Positions 1 to 8,021 of a stretch of DNA of 43,482 nt are shown here, one piece after another; the stretch's first letter is position 1, and each line of letters begins with the position of its first letter. A program made the position numbers and the translations under genes. The stretch lies in NCBI GenBank assembly GCA_900554515.1, contig USHN01000007.1, forward strand, positions 1 to 43,482, read 5' to 3'. The notes under the pieces were generated by a model, which searched no databases, was not told the DNA's origin, and was given only the letters and a program-made list of their open reading frames with translations. Source of the stretch: an uncultured Acidaminococcus sp. (lineage in GTDB: Bacteria; Bacillota; Negativicutes; Acidaminococcales; Acidaminococcaceae).

Positions 1-176
1 TAGCTATAAGCTTTCCGGACCCCCGCCACTATGGCGGGGTTTTCAATTAACCAAGAAAGGGCCAACTCCCAACGTAGCAGCTGGCCCTCTTCCATTTTCT
101 CTTCATAAAACGCTTCCAATTGGGTAAGGACCTGTTTTTTTAAGCCCTCTGTATTGCCATAAATGGTCTGCGCCAT
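1..176 (-). CDS. HflX-like N-terminal fragment or small protein, runs to the window edge
   Basis: A minus-strand reading frame opens with ATG at 176, preceded by a clear AAGGAG ribosome binding site seven bases upstream, and stays open for 58 codons to the window edge, where the last two bases are TA. It starts 16 bases after the helicase stop, so it is probably co-transcribed. The first half (IYGNTEGLKKQVLTQLEAFY) resembles the N-terminus of the ribosome-associated GTPase HflX. After about residue 42 the resemblance stops, and the codons run through a GC-rich hairpin at 20-43. It could be the true start of a divergent HflX, a 3'-deleted remnant, or an unrelated small protein. The window edge prevents a decision. 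No GTPase motif is visible. Confidence 0.45.
   Translation of the reverse strand, partial: MAQTIYGNTEGLKKQVLTQLEAFYEEKMEEGQLLRWELALSWLIENPAIVAGVRKAYS
20..43 (+). terminator. Rho-independent terminator reading rightward
   Basis: CCCCGCC at 21-27 pairs with GGCGGGG at 33-39 around a five-base loop, followed by TTTT on the plus strand. The polarity suits a plus-strand gene ending to the left of the window, convergent with the minus-strand operon. The hairpin lies inside the minus-strand reading frame at 1-176. Confidence 0.6.
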
Positions 177-192
177 GAATATTCTCCTTGTT

Positions 193-1830
193 TTAGCTCC
201 GTGCTCTAGCCGGTTCCATATTGACCCGGCTGCCCCGGATCGTATTCCGGTGCATGGCCCCCAAAACTTTTTCAGCATATTCTGAAGGCACTTCCACAAA
301 GCTGAATTTATCATAAATGCTGATGCGCCCAATACTCTTGGCCGGGATTTCTGCCTCAATGGCGATACTCTGGATAATATCCCGTACAGTCACGTGGCTG
401 GAGCGCCCGATATTGGCAAATAGCCGCACCATCCCCGGTTCTGCCCCCGTATGGCTGAGGGAATCCGGCAAAACACCCTCTTCTGCCGGAGCTTCCAAGG
501 CTTTGGCCCCTTCCTGCATGAATTTCAGGGCTGCCGCCGCAATATCCTGCACATCATAATCTTTTTCCAGGGTTTCCACGATGGGCAGATACTCTTGGTA
601 CCGTTCTTGTTCCAAAATGCTCTGCATCTTGGATACGATCTGTTCCCGCTGCCGTTCCAATACGCTGGCATCCGTAGGCAGAGTCCCTCGCACAATTTTG
701 GTCCGGATGCTGCGTTCAATGAGTTTCAGCTGACGGAACTCCCGCGGTGTGATAAAGGTTAACGCCACCCCTGTGTTACCGGCACGCCCGGTCCGTCCAA
801 TCCGGTGTACATAGCTTTCAGGATCCTGGGGCACGTCAAAATTAACTACATGGGTAATATTGTCAATATCCAGTCCCCGGGCTGCCACATCGGTAGCTAC
901 CAGGATATCCGCCTGCCCGCTGCGGAATTTTTTCATTACTCGATCCCGCTGATTCTGCGATAAATCCCCGTGCAGCCCCTCTGCCTCATAACCCCGGGTT
1001 GCAAGCGCGATAACCAATTCGTCAACGCCTTTTTTAGTCCGGCAGAATACGATCATCTTACAATCATCAGTAGTATCCAGGATCCGGCAAAGACCATCTA
1101 CTTTGTCCCGCGTCTCATAATAGTACTGATCAATCGTGGGTGCGGTCACGACTTCCTTATGAATGGCCACCAGTTTCGGGGCCTTCATATATTTTTTGCT
1201 GATGGATAGGATAGGTCGGGGCATGGTAGCAGAAAACAGCATGGTCTGCCGCTGGGCTGGGACATTTTTGATGATATTTTCCATATCATCCACAAAGCCC
1301 ATATCCAGCATTTCATCTGCCTCATCCAGTACCAAAAAGCGAACGTTTTCCAAATCAATGGTGCCTCTCCGGATGTGATCCAAGAGACGCCCCGGTGTGC
1401 CGATTACTACCTGAATTCCCCGTTTTAAGCTGCGGATTTGCCGCTCAATGGGCTGTCCGCCGTATACCGGCAACACCCGTACCCGTTTGGTCCGGCCAAT
1501 TTTGCTGATTTCATCCGCTACCTGAATGCACAGTTCCCGGGTAGGAGACATGACAAGCGCCTGAATGTTCCGGTCTTTTTCATCCAGATTTTGGACAATG
1601 GGAATCCCAAAAGCCGCGGTTTTTCCCGTACCAGTCTGGGCCTGACCGATCAGGTCACTGCCTTCCAGTGCCAACGGAATAGACGCTTTTTGAATGGGAG
1701 AAGGTTCTTCAAACCCCATATCTTTCAGTGCCGTAATAATCTTATGATCCAAATGGAAATCTTCAAAAGAAGTGATTTCCTGCTGTTGTTCGTTTTCCTG
1801 TTGTTCTTGCATTTCTTGATTTTCCGTCAT
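193..1830 (-). CDS. DEAD-box ATP-dependent RNA helicase with C-terminal DbpA-type RNA-binding domain
   Basis: ATP-driven RNA unwinding, likely in ribosome assembly or mRNA turnover in the cytoplasm. The 545-residue protein shows the whole superfamily 2 set in order: Q motif near residues 38-47, Walker A AQTGTGKT at 64-71, PTREL near 96, GTPGR near 144, DEAD at 169-172, SAT at 200-202 and HRIGRTGRAG near 340. The last ~75 residues match the DbpA-type RRM that targets such helicases to structured RNA. The N-terminus is rich in Gln and Glu. The start has an AAGGAG site, and the cinA stop lies nine bases upstream, so the gene belongs to the rnj-ftsK-rodZ-rimO-cinA transcript. The closest named types are CshA/DeaD; I cannot choose a symbol by reading alone. 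Confidence 0.95.
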   Translation of the reverse strand: MTENQEMQEQQENEQQQEITSFEDFHLDHKIITALKDMGFEEPSPIQKASIPLALEGSDLIGQAQTGTGKTAAFGIPIVQNLDEKDRNIQALVMSPTRELCIQVADEISKIGRTKRVRVLPVYGGQPIERQIRSLKRGIQVVIGTPGRLLDHIRRGTIDLENVRFLVLDEADEMLDMGFVDDMENIIKNVPAQRQTMLFSATMPRPILSISKKYMKAPKLVAIHKEVVTAPTIDQYYYETRDKVDGLCRILDTTDDCKMIVFCRTKKGVDELVIALATRGYEAEGLHGDLSQNQRDRVMKKFRSGQADILVATDVAARGLDIDNITHVVNFDVPQDPESYVHRIGRTGRAGNTGVALTFITPREFRQLKLIERSIRTKIVRGTLPTDASVLERQREQIVSKMQSILEQERYQEYLPIVETLEKDYDVQDIAAAALKFMQEGAKALEAPAEEGVLPDSLSHTGAEPGMVRLFANIGRSSHVTVRDIIQSIAIEAEIPAKSIGRISIYDKFSFVEVPSEYAEKVLGAMHRNTIRGSRVNMEPARARS

Positions 1831-1839
1831 ACTGACTCC

Positions 1840-3090
1840 TTATAAATTCTTTATCCGGTCCATGGCCAAGGACAACGCCTGCATGGCAGCCCGGAGTTTA
1901 ATCGTTGTCCGCGCTGCTTTAAACCGGCACTCCCGGACTTTGGTACCATTTTTATCTGCCACGCCTACATAGACAAGGCCTACAGGTTTATCAGGCGTGC
2001 CGCCACCAGGCCCGGCAAGGCCTGTAATGCTGACGCCCAAATCCGTCCCCAATTGCTTTCGGATGCCTTCAGCCATTTCCCGGCAGGTTTCCTCACTGAC
2101 CGCAGTGTAACGGTCCAAAGTCTCCTGCTTCACGCCCAGCAGTTGATGCTTTACAGCATTGGTATAACTCACCACAGAACCCATCAAATACTCGGAACTG
2201 CCCGGGATATCCGTAACCATACTGGAAGCAAGGCCTCCAGTACAGGATTCAGCGAAGGCAATGGTCAGGTGTTTTTCCTTCAGTCGTTTGCCTAACGCCT
2301 CCGGCAAGGTTTCATAGTCCACACCGTAGATATATTCTCCTAGAATCTGACGGATTTCTTTTTCCTTTTCCAGGTTCAGGGCCTCAGCCTTTTCCAGGGT
2401 ATCACTTTTAGCGGTGATGCGGATGATAATTTCTCCGTTGCGGGCATAAATGGCAATGGTGGGATTGGTTTGTGCCATCACCAGTTGATCCAGCATCTCT
2501 GCTACTTTGGATTCTGTCAATCCCCGGAGATGGAGTACCCGGGAATGGATGATTCCCTGTGCAGCAAAACTTTTCCGCAGGTACGGCATAACTTCCTGAG
2601 AAAAAACATATTTCGTCTCTGCCGGAGGACCGGGTAGCATTACAATGAGTTTGTGTTCGGTGGTCCAGACTCCCACACCGGGAGCCGTCCCTACTTCATT
2701 ATCAAAAACGACAGCACCTTCCGGCACCATAGCCTGCTTGCGATTGTTCTCCGTCATAACCACACGGCGGGACGCAAAATAGGCCGTTAATTTGTGCATC
2801 CATTTTTCGCTGGGCACCAGGGGCAGTTGAAGCACTTGTGCCACCATCTCTTTGGTAATGTCCCCCCGGGTAGGGCCCAATCCGCCAGTGGTAATTACTA
2901 CATCGGCCCGTTTTAAGGCAATGCGTAACACATCTTCCAGCCGGTCCCCATTGTCCCCGATGGTGGTTTGGTATAGAACATTAAAGTCCGCATCGTTCAG
3001 GGTGCGTGACAGATACGCAAAACTAGTATTGACAATATCCCCCAGTAGCAGTTCCGTTCCGGTATTAATGACTTCCACATTCACGTTCAA
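1840..3090 (-). CDS. cinA: CinA-like competence/damage-inducible protein, nicotinamide-nucleotide amidase
   Basis: The N-terminal MoCF/COG1058 domain begins with VEVINTGTELLLGD and has TTGGLGPTRGDIT, the GGxGPT signature. The C-terminal CinA/PncC domain has FAESCTGGL and SITGLAGPGGG, which carry the nicotinamide-nucleotide deamidase site (NAD salvage). The ~416-residue length is normal for the two-domain form. The longest frame begins with GTG at 3099, but its only strong Shine-Dalgarno, AAGGAG at 3104-3099, overlaps that codon. The TTG at 3090 lies eight bases beyond the site and gives an N-terminus matching other CinA proteins, so I place the start there. In many Firmicutes cinA is followed by recA; here a helicase gene follows. 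Confidence 0.93.
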   Translation of the reverse strand: MNVNVEVINTGTELLLGDIVNTSFAYLSRTLNDADFNVLYQTTIGDNGDRLEDVLRIALKRADVVITTGGLGPTRGDITKEMVAQVLQLPLVPSEKWMHKLTAYFASRRVVMTENNRKQAMVPEGAVVFDNEVGTAPGVGVWTTEHKLIVMLPGPPAETKYVFSQEVMPYLRKSFAAQGIIHSRVLHLRGLTESKVAEMLDQLVMAQTNPTIAIYARNGEIIIRITAKSDTLEKAEALNLEKEKEIRQILGEYIYGVDYETLPEALGKRLKEKHLTIAFAESCTGGLASSMVTDIPGSSEYLMGSVVSYTNAVKHQLLGVKQETLDRYTAVSEETCREMAEGIRKQLGTDLGVSITGLAGPGGGTPDKPVGLVYVGVADKNGTKVRECRFKAARTTIKLRAAMQALSLAMDRIKNL

Positions 3091-3095
3091 GTCAC

Positions 3096-4424
3096 TCACT
3101 CCTTTACGATCTGGCCCACAGCATCATAAGTAAAGCCCTGGTGGATTTCCACGGTAACGAACTCTCCTTGTTTGTGGGGCCGGGCACCTTCCACATAAAT
3201 GCAGCCATCAATCTCCGGTGCTTCTGCATAGGAGCGGCCCAGGGCAACCGTAGGATCTTCTTCATCCCAGCCATCCAGTAAAACAATTAGCTTCTTCCCT
3301 TCGCGGCTATGCTGCAGGGATTCAGAAATCCCTGCCTGGAGTCCCACCAGAGTATTGTAGCGTTCCTGCTTCACAGCATCCGGGATTTGCTGCGGCATCC
3401 GGGCTGCTTCGGTACCTTCTTCCTTGGAATAGGTAAAGACACCCGCTACCTGGAATTGTTCTTTTTCCACAAAATCCAGTAGCTCCTGGAATTGTTCCTC
3501 TGTCTCTCCAGGGAACCCTACAATAAAGGTAGTACGGATACAGATATCCGGCATTTTGGCCCGCAATTTGGCAATCAGCGTTTCCACCTGTTCCCGCGTA
3601 TCGTGCCGGTGCATATTTTTTAGCAGGCTGTTGCTGGCGTGCTGCAAGGGCAAATCCACATAACGGCATACCTTTTCGCAGCTGGCTATGGTGTCTATCA
3701 ATTCATCCGTAAAGGAATCGGGATAGCAGTACAGCACCCGGATCCACCGCAATTGAGGGATCTTGTTCAAGTCCCGCAGTAATTCTGCCAAACGCAGTCT
3801 ATGATACAGATCAATTCCATATTGGGTCGTATCCTGGGCTACCAGAATCAATTCTCTTACCCCTTGGTCTACCAGGGAGCGGGCCTCTTCCAGGATTTCC
3901 TCATAAGGACGGCTGCGGTACGGTCCCCGAATCATGGGAATGGCACAGTACGAGCAATGATTATTGCATCCTTCCGCAATTTTAAGGTAGCTACTGTAGC
4001 GTGGTGTTGCCAGCATCCGCTTCGTCTTTTGCGTGTAGGCACGGGGCGGTTTCACCAGAGTAAAGCGTTCCCCATTGCGCACCCGTTCAATCACGGTACC
4101 AATCTCATCGTAGCATTCCGTCCCTACAATGGCGTCTACTTCCGGCAACTCCGCAAAAAGTTCCTTGGCATACCGCTGTCCCAGGCAACCTGTGACAATC
4201 AGTTTCCGATTGCTGTCTACTTTTTTATACTCTGCCATTTGCAGGATAGTCTGAATGGATTCTTCCTTGGCGCTTTCAATAAAACCACAGGTATTGACAA
4301 TAATCACATCTGCATAGGTAGTGTCATTGGATACCTTCCAATGACGATCCCTGATAAGTCCCATCATCACTTCCGAATCTACCAGATTTTTGGGACATCC
4401 CAGGCTTACAACTCCGATTTCCAA
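3096..4424 (-). CDS. rimO: RimO, ribosomal protein S12 methylthiotransferase
   Basis: A radical SAM enzyme that methylthiolates an aspartate of ribosomal protein uS12. The N-terminal UPF0004 domain starts EIGVVSLGCPKNLVDSE and supplies the auxiliary-cluster cysteines C10, C46 and C80. The radical SAM CxxxCxxC is at C153, C157 and C160 (CNNHCSYC), and a TRAM-like domain fills the last ~65 residues. SLGCPKNLVDSE and IPMIRGPYRSRP distinguish RimO from its tRNA-modifying paralogue MiaB. The 442-residue length is typical. The start is TTG at 4424 with a GAGAGGAG site about nine bases upstream. The gene sits between rodZ and cinA, a Firmicute arrangement from which pgsA is absent here. Confidence 0.96.
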   Translation of the reverse strand: MEIGVVSLGCPKNLVDSEVMMGLIRDRHWKVSNDTTYADVIIVNTCGFIESAKEESIQTILQMAEYKKVDSNRKLIVTGCLGQRYAKELFAELPEVDAIVGTECYDEIGTVIERVRNGERFTLVKPPRAYTQKTKRMLATPRYSSYLKIAEGCNNHCSYCAIPMIRGPYRSRPYEEILEEARSLVDQGVRELILVAQDTTQYGIDLYHRLRLAELLRDLNKIPQLRWIRVLYCYPDSFTDELIDTIASCEKVCRYVDLPLQHASNSLLKNMHRHDTREQVETLIAKLRAKMPDICIRTTFIVGFPGETEEQFQELLDFVEKEQFQVAGVFTYSKEEGTEAARMPQQIPDAVKQERYNTLVGLQAGISESLQHSREGKKLIVLLDGWDEEDPTVALGRSYAEAPEIDGCIYVEGARPHKQGEFVTVEIHQGFTYDAVGQIVKE

Positions 4425-4466
4425 TCTAAACTCCTCTCAACCAGTTTTTCGTGTAGCTGGTCTCTG

Positions 4467-5636
4467 TTACTGGGCGTAAAAGGTTTTGGTCACTACGCCC
4501 CACTCTTTTTCGCCATACGGTCTTTCCTCACCGTCGACTTTTAACACCACGTCACGGATGGACCCCAGGTTCACAGTAACTTTGTCGTCCCCTTTGTACG
4601 TCCGGGTAGATCCTGCGGGAATCACAGCGGCTTCCACATTTTTACCATCAATGGTGGTCTGGGTCCATACCGGCTTTTTGTAGCTGATTTCTACGGTCAC
4701 CCTGCTCCCCAGCCCCAATGTTTTATTCGTAGGCTTTTCCTTTTTTTCTTCCTGCTTTTCTTCTTTAGGGGTTTCTTGTTTTTTCTCCTCCTGGGCTTCC
4801 TTCTTCTCAGAAGAATGGTCGCTCTTTACATCTGTGATGGTGTTAGTGGCCTTTACTTCTTCCGTATTTTTGCCGCCAAAGACAAAATACGCCATCACCC
4901 CGGTAAAAATCGCCAGGCAGACAAAAAACACTCCGGCAAAGACTTTAAAGCTGAAAGCCGGCTGCCCGTCACTTTTCTCAGCACCAGCCTCATCAGCAGG
5001 AGGCGCAGGCGGAAGCGTTTTTTCCTCATCCACAGGGACCATTTCATATAAATTATTATCTATAAAGCTTTTGACCCTGTCCATCCAGCTTTTGATTTTT
5101 ACTTCTTTTTTCAGGGAAGCAGCAGGAAGCTCCTTTTTATCTACTTCGTGCGTTGTAGTCTCATCCGCTGTTTTTGCTTTTTCCCCCTGTTCTTCTGGAA
5201 AAATTTTGGCTACTGCAGCGGGAGGCTCTTTTTCTAGGACGCTGGGCATAACCCTGGTAGCTTCCAGGTCTTCTTTTTCTTCTTTACGGGCTGGCGGTAG
5301 CTTTATTTCTACTACTTCTTTATCTGCTTTAGCAGGATGATTTTCAGCCAGAGGCTGTCCGTCCAGTTTGGGCAGTGGTCGTGTTTCCAGCATTTTTCCC
5401 GGTTCACTGCCCGTACGATACGCCTCTACCAGGCCGTTTCCGTCCAAGCCCAGATAGTTCCCATAATTGCGGAGGAAACCGCGGATAAAGACATCCCCAG
5501 GAATCTTGGAAAAATCTCCGCTTTCCAAATTCGCCAGATAATGCTCCTTAATTCCGGTTTGTTTGGCTACGTCTTCCAAGCTCAGTTTCTTTTTCTCTCT
5601 ATGCGTGCGTAAATAAGCACCTATTTTATTTTCCAT
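4467..5636 (-). CDS. rodZ: RodZ-like cell-shape protein (HTH, single TM, DUF4115)
   Basis: A predicted bitopic membrane protein that links the MreB cytoskeleton to the envelope. Residues 1-70 form an Xre/Cro-type helix-turn-helix (LSLEDVAKQTGIKEHYLANLE) as in RodZ. A long charged, low-complexity cytoplasmic linker with many Glu, Lys and Pro follows. One transmembrane segment lies near residues 228-250 (VFAGVFFVCLAIFTGVMAYF). After a second EEKK-rich stretch comes a C-terminal DUF4115 beta domain with AVIPAGSTRTY. At 389 residues it is somewhat long, owing to the two linkers. It lies 23 bases after ftsK and upstream of rimO, probably in the same transcript. Confidence 0.88.
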   Translation of the reverse strand: MENKIGAYLRTHREKKKLSLEDVAKQTGIKEHYLANLESGDFSKIPGDVFIRGFLRNYGNYLGLDGNGLVEAYRTGSEPGKMLETRPLPKLDGQPLAENHPAKADKEVVEIKLPPARKEEKEDLEATRVMPSVLEKEPPAAVAKIFPEEQGEKAKTADETTTHEVDKKELPAASLKKEVKIKSWMDRVKSFIDNNLYEMVPVDEEKTLPPAPPADEAGAEKSDGQPAFSFKVFAGVFFVCLAIFTGVMAYFVFGGKNTEEVKATNTITDVKSDHSSEKKEAQEEKKQETPKEEKQEEKKEKPTNKTLGLGSRVTVEISYKKPVWTQTTIDGKNVEAAVIPAGSTRTYKGDDKVTVNLGSIRDVVLKVDGEERPYGEKEWGVVTKTFYAQ

Positions 5637-5659
5637 AATCCGTCCCTTTCCTGGGTTTC

Positions 5660-7972
5660 TTATTCCAGCGTATCCTGCTTCAATCCCTTTGTCAGGAAAC
5701 GTTCCCGTATGGCCGCAGGGCTCATGATGAGCGGCCGGGGTTTGCTGCCATCTGCCGGCCCTACAATCCCCTTTGCTTCCAGCGTATCCACCAGTCTGGC
5801 TGCACGGGTATACCCAATTCGGAATTTCCGCTGCAGCATGCTGCTGGACGCCTGATGGGTATCCATGACCAGTTCCAGTACATCAGGAAAAAGATCGTCT
5901 TCTTCCTCTGCATAGTTAGTATCCGATTCTTTTTCTCCTTTTAGTTCCTGTGTGGTCACTTCTTCCTCAAAATCTGTGGGAATGGACTGTTCCTTAATAA
6001 AGTCCACGATTCGGTTAATTTCCTCATCTGCAATAAAGGCCCCTTGGACACGCAGTGGCTTGTTGGTGCCCGTAGGGAAGAACAGCATATCCCCCCGTCC
6101 CAAGAGTTTTTCGGCACCGCCCGTATCCAAAATCGTCCGGCTGTCGATCTGGCTGGATACGGCAAAAGCAATCCGGCTGGGAATATTGGCTTTAATCGTC
6201 CCTGTCAATACATCCACGCTGGGACGCTGGGTAGCAAGGATCAGGTGAATACCGGCTGCACGCGCTTTTTGCGCCAGACGCAGGATAGCATCTTCCACAT
6301 CCACGGCTGCCACCATCATCAAATCCGACAATTCGTCAATGATGATCACAATAAAAGGTAGTTTTTCCCCGGGCTTTTGAAGCGCATTATAATCCTCCAT
6401 TTTGCGCACCTGTGTCTTGGCAAACAAGCTGTAGCGGCGTTCCATTTCTACCACGGCCCAATGCAGAGCAGAGGCAGCTTGTTTAGGTCCTGTTACTACA
6501 GGCGTTAATAAATGGGGAATCCCGTTATAATTGGTCAGCTCCACGACTTTGGGATCCACTAAGATAAGTTTTACTTCATCCGGTGCCACACGATACAGTA
6601 GGCTGGCAATGATAGTGTTGATACACACGCTTTTCCCGCTGCCCGTACTCCCGGCAATAAGCAAATGGGGCATTTTTGCCAAATCTGCCACCACAACGTG
6701 CCCGGAAATATCTTTTCCCAGTCCAATGGACAATTTACCTTTGGCATTTTTTACTTCCGCACAGTCCACAATAGACTGGAAAGATACCGCCTGAGACGTC
6801 TTGGACGGCACCTCAATTCCAATGGCCGCTTTGCCCGGAATAGGTTCAATACGCACGCTGGGAACCGCCAGTTTCAGGGCAATATCGTCCGCCAGGTTCT
6901 GGATCTTGTTCACTTTTACACCGGGTGCCGGTTCCAATTCGTACCGTGTCACTGAAGGCCCCTTGGTCACATTGACCAAGTTGGCGCTGACACCAAAATC
7001 ATGAAGCGTTTTTTCAATAATATGTCCCTGGGTATTGATTTCAGCCTGAAAATTTTTTGTATCCACCGGCTTGTCTGGATTTAATAGATCCAGGGGTGGA
7101 AAGGTATAAGGCACCACTTCCCCCGTTTCTGCATTCTCCAGACGGGTAGTGGGCACAGGCTGCTCTTTTTCAACGTGCTGCTTTTCCTGCGGAGTCTGCT
7201 CCATAGCCGTTATGGTGAAATGCTGGGGGGGTCTAGTTTCCTCCTCTATTTTTTCCTTTTGGAATTTTAGGGTAGGTGCCACTTCCGGTTTGGCTTTTTC
7301 TCCCGCTGTCTTAGCCTTGATACGCTCCAGCAGGGTTGGCTTTTTCTTCTTCCCCTTATCTTCTTCCTGGTTATAAAAAGCAGCGGAGCGGTCTTTTTTT
7401 TGTTCTCGGTAACTGGACCACTGCTGCGCCATAGTTTCTGCGCCTTCCTTCATGCTATCCGTAGCACTTTGCAGTGGTTTCCGAAGACTTACCACTCCGC
7501 TCCCTACGGCACAGCCAAGTGCCAGAGCAGATAGTACAATTCCTGCTCCAATACGCCCCACAACTTTAGTAAAAACAAACACGATGGTGCCTCCCAGGAG
7601 GCCACCACCGGGTATCAGATATTCTGGGAGCAGTTCTGCTCCTTGAGGGGTACGATATTCATGCCATAAGGACAATACAGATACCAGAAAGACAAGCAGC
7701 ATAAAAAAGCGCCTGGAAAAACGCAGGTGCTCATGATTCAGAATGTAGCCTAATCCTAATACCAGAATGTAAAGAGGGAAAAGAAAGCCTCCAACACCCA
7801 TGGCATAATTTAAGACCTTTTTCACAAAGGCGCCGGCGCTGCCCATAGGAAGTCCCCACAAGCAGCAAAAGGTAAAGGCGGAAAAAGCAGTCAGCAGTAT
7901 GCCCAGTACTTCCCTGTTGAAGGTAAAGTCTACTTTTTTAGTTGTCCTATGTTTCATCGGCTGCTTTTCCAC
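5660..7972 (-). CDS. ftsK: FtsK/SpoIIIE-family DNA translocase
   Basis: A membrane-anchored hexameric motor that pumps chromosomal DNA through the closing septum. The N-terminal ~165 residues hold four or more hydrophobic segments; a charged linker with KKKK and Glu/Lys runs to about 280. The motor follows: alpha domain, then a beta RecA fold with Walker A GSTGSGKS, Walker B VKLILVDPK and the FIVIIIDELSDLMM segment. The C-terminal gamma winged helix (DLFPDVLELVMD onward) recognises KOPS/SRS-type sequences. The 770-residue length fits the compact Firmicute type. The start is GTG at 7972 with a GAAGGG site; the later in-frame ATG has no site. It follows RNase J by 49 bases. Confidence 0.95.
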   Translation of the reverse strand: MEKQPMKHRTTKKVDFTFNREVLGILLTAFSAFTFCCLWGLPMGSAGAFVKKVLNYAMGVGGFLFPLYILVLGLGYILNHEHLRFSRRFFMLLVFLVSVLSLWHEYRTPQGAELLPEYLIPGGGLLGGTIVFVFTKVVGRIGAGIVLSALALGCAVGSGVVSLRKPLQSATDSMKEGAETMAQQWSSYREQKKDRSAAFYNQEEDKGKKKKPTLLERIKAKTAGEKAKPEVAPTLKFQKEKIEEETRPPQHFTITAMEQTPQEKQHVEKEQPVPTTRLENAETGEVVPYTFPPLDLLNPDKPVDTKNFQAEINTQGHIIEKTLHDFGVSANLVNVTKGPSVTRYELEPAPGVKVNKIQNLADDIALKLAVPSVRIEPIPGKAAIGIEVPSKTSQAVSFQSIVDCAEVKNAKGKLSIGLGKDISGHVVVADLAKMPHLLIAGSTGSGKSVCINTIIASLLYRVAPDEVKLILVDPKVVELTNYNGIPHLLTPVVTGPKQAASALHWAVVEMERRYSLFAKTQVRKMEDYNALQKPGEKLPFIVIIIDELSDLMMVAAVDVEDAILRLAQKARAAGIHLILATQRPSVDVLTGTIKANIPSRIAFAVSSQIDSRTILDTGGAEKLLGRGDMLFFPTGTNKPLRVQGAFIADEEINRIVDFIKEQSIPTDFEEEVTTQELKGEKESDTNYAEEEDDLFPDVLELVMDTHQASSSMLQRKFRIGYTRAARLVDTLEAKGIVGPADGSKPRPLIMSPAAIRERFLTKGLKQDTLE

Positions 7973-8021
7973 GTCGTTCCCTTCTTTATTAATTCCTATG
8001 TTCTTGCACTATCAGGTTATA

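Noticed and set aside
3801..4544. Long plus-strand frame of 247 codons
   Set aside because: Entirely antisense to rimO and the end of rodZ, both certain; no ribosome site or domain.
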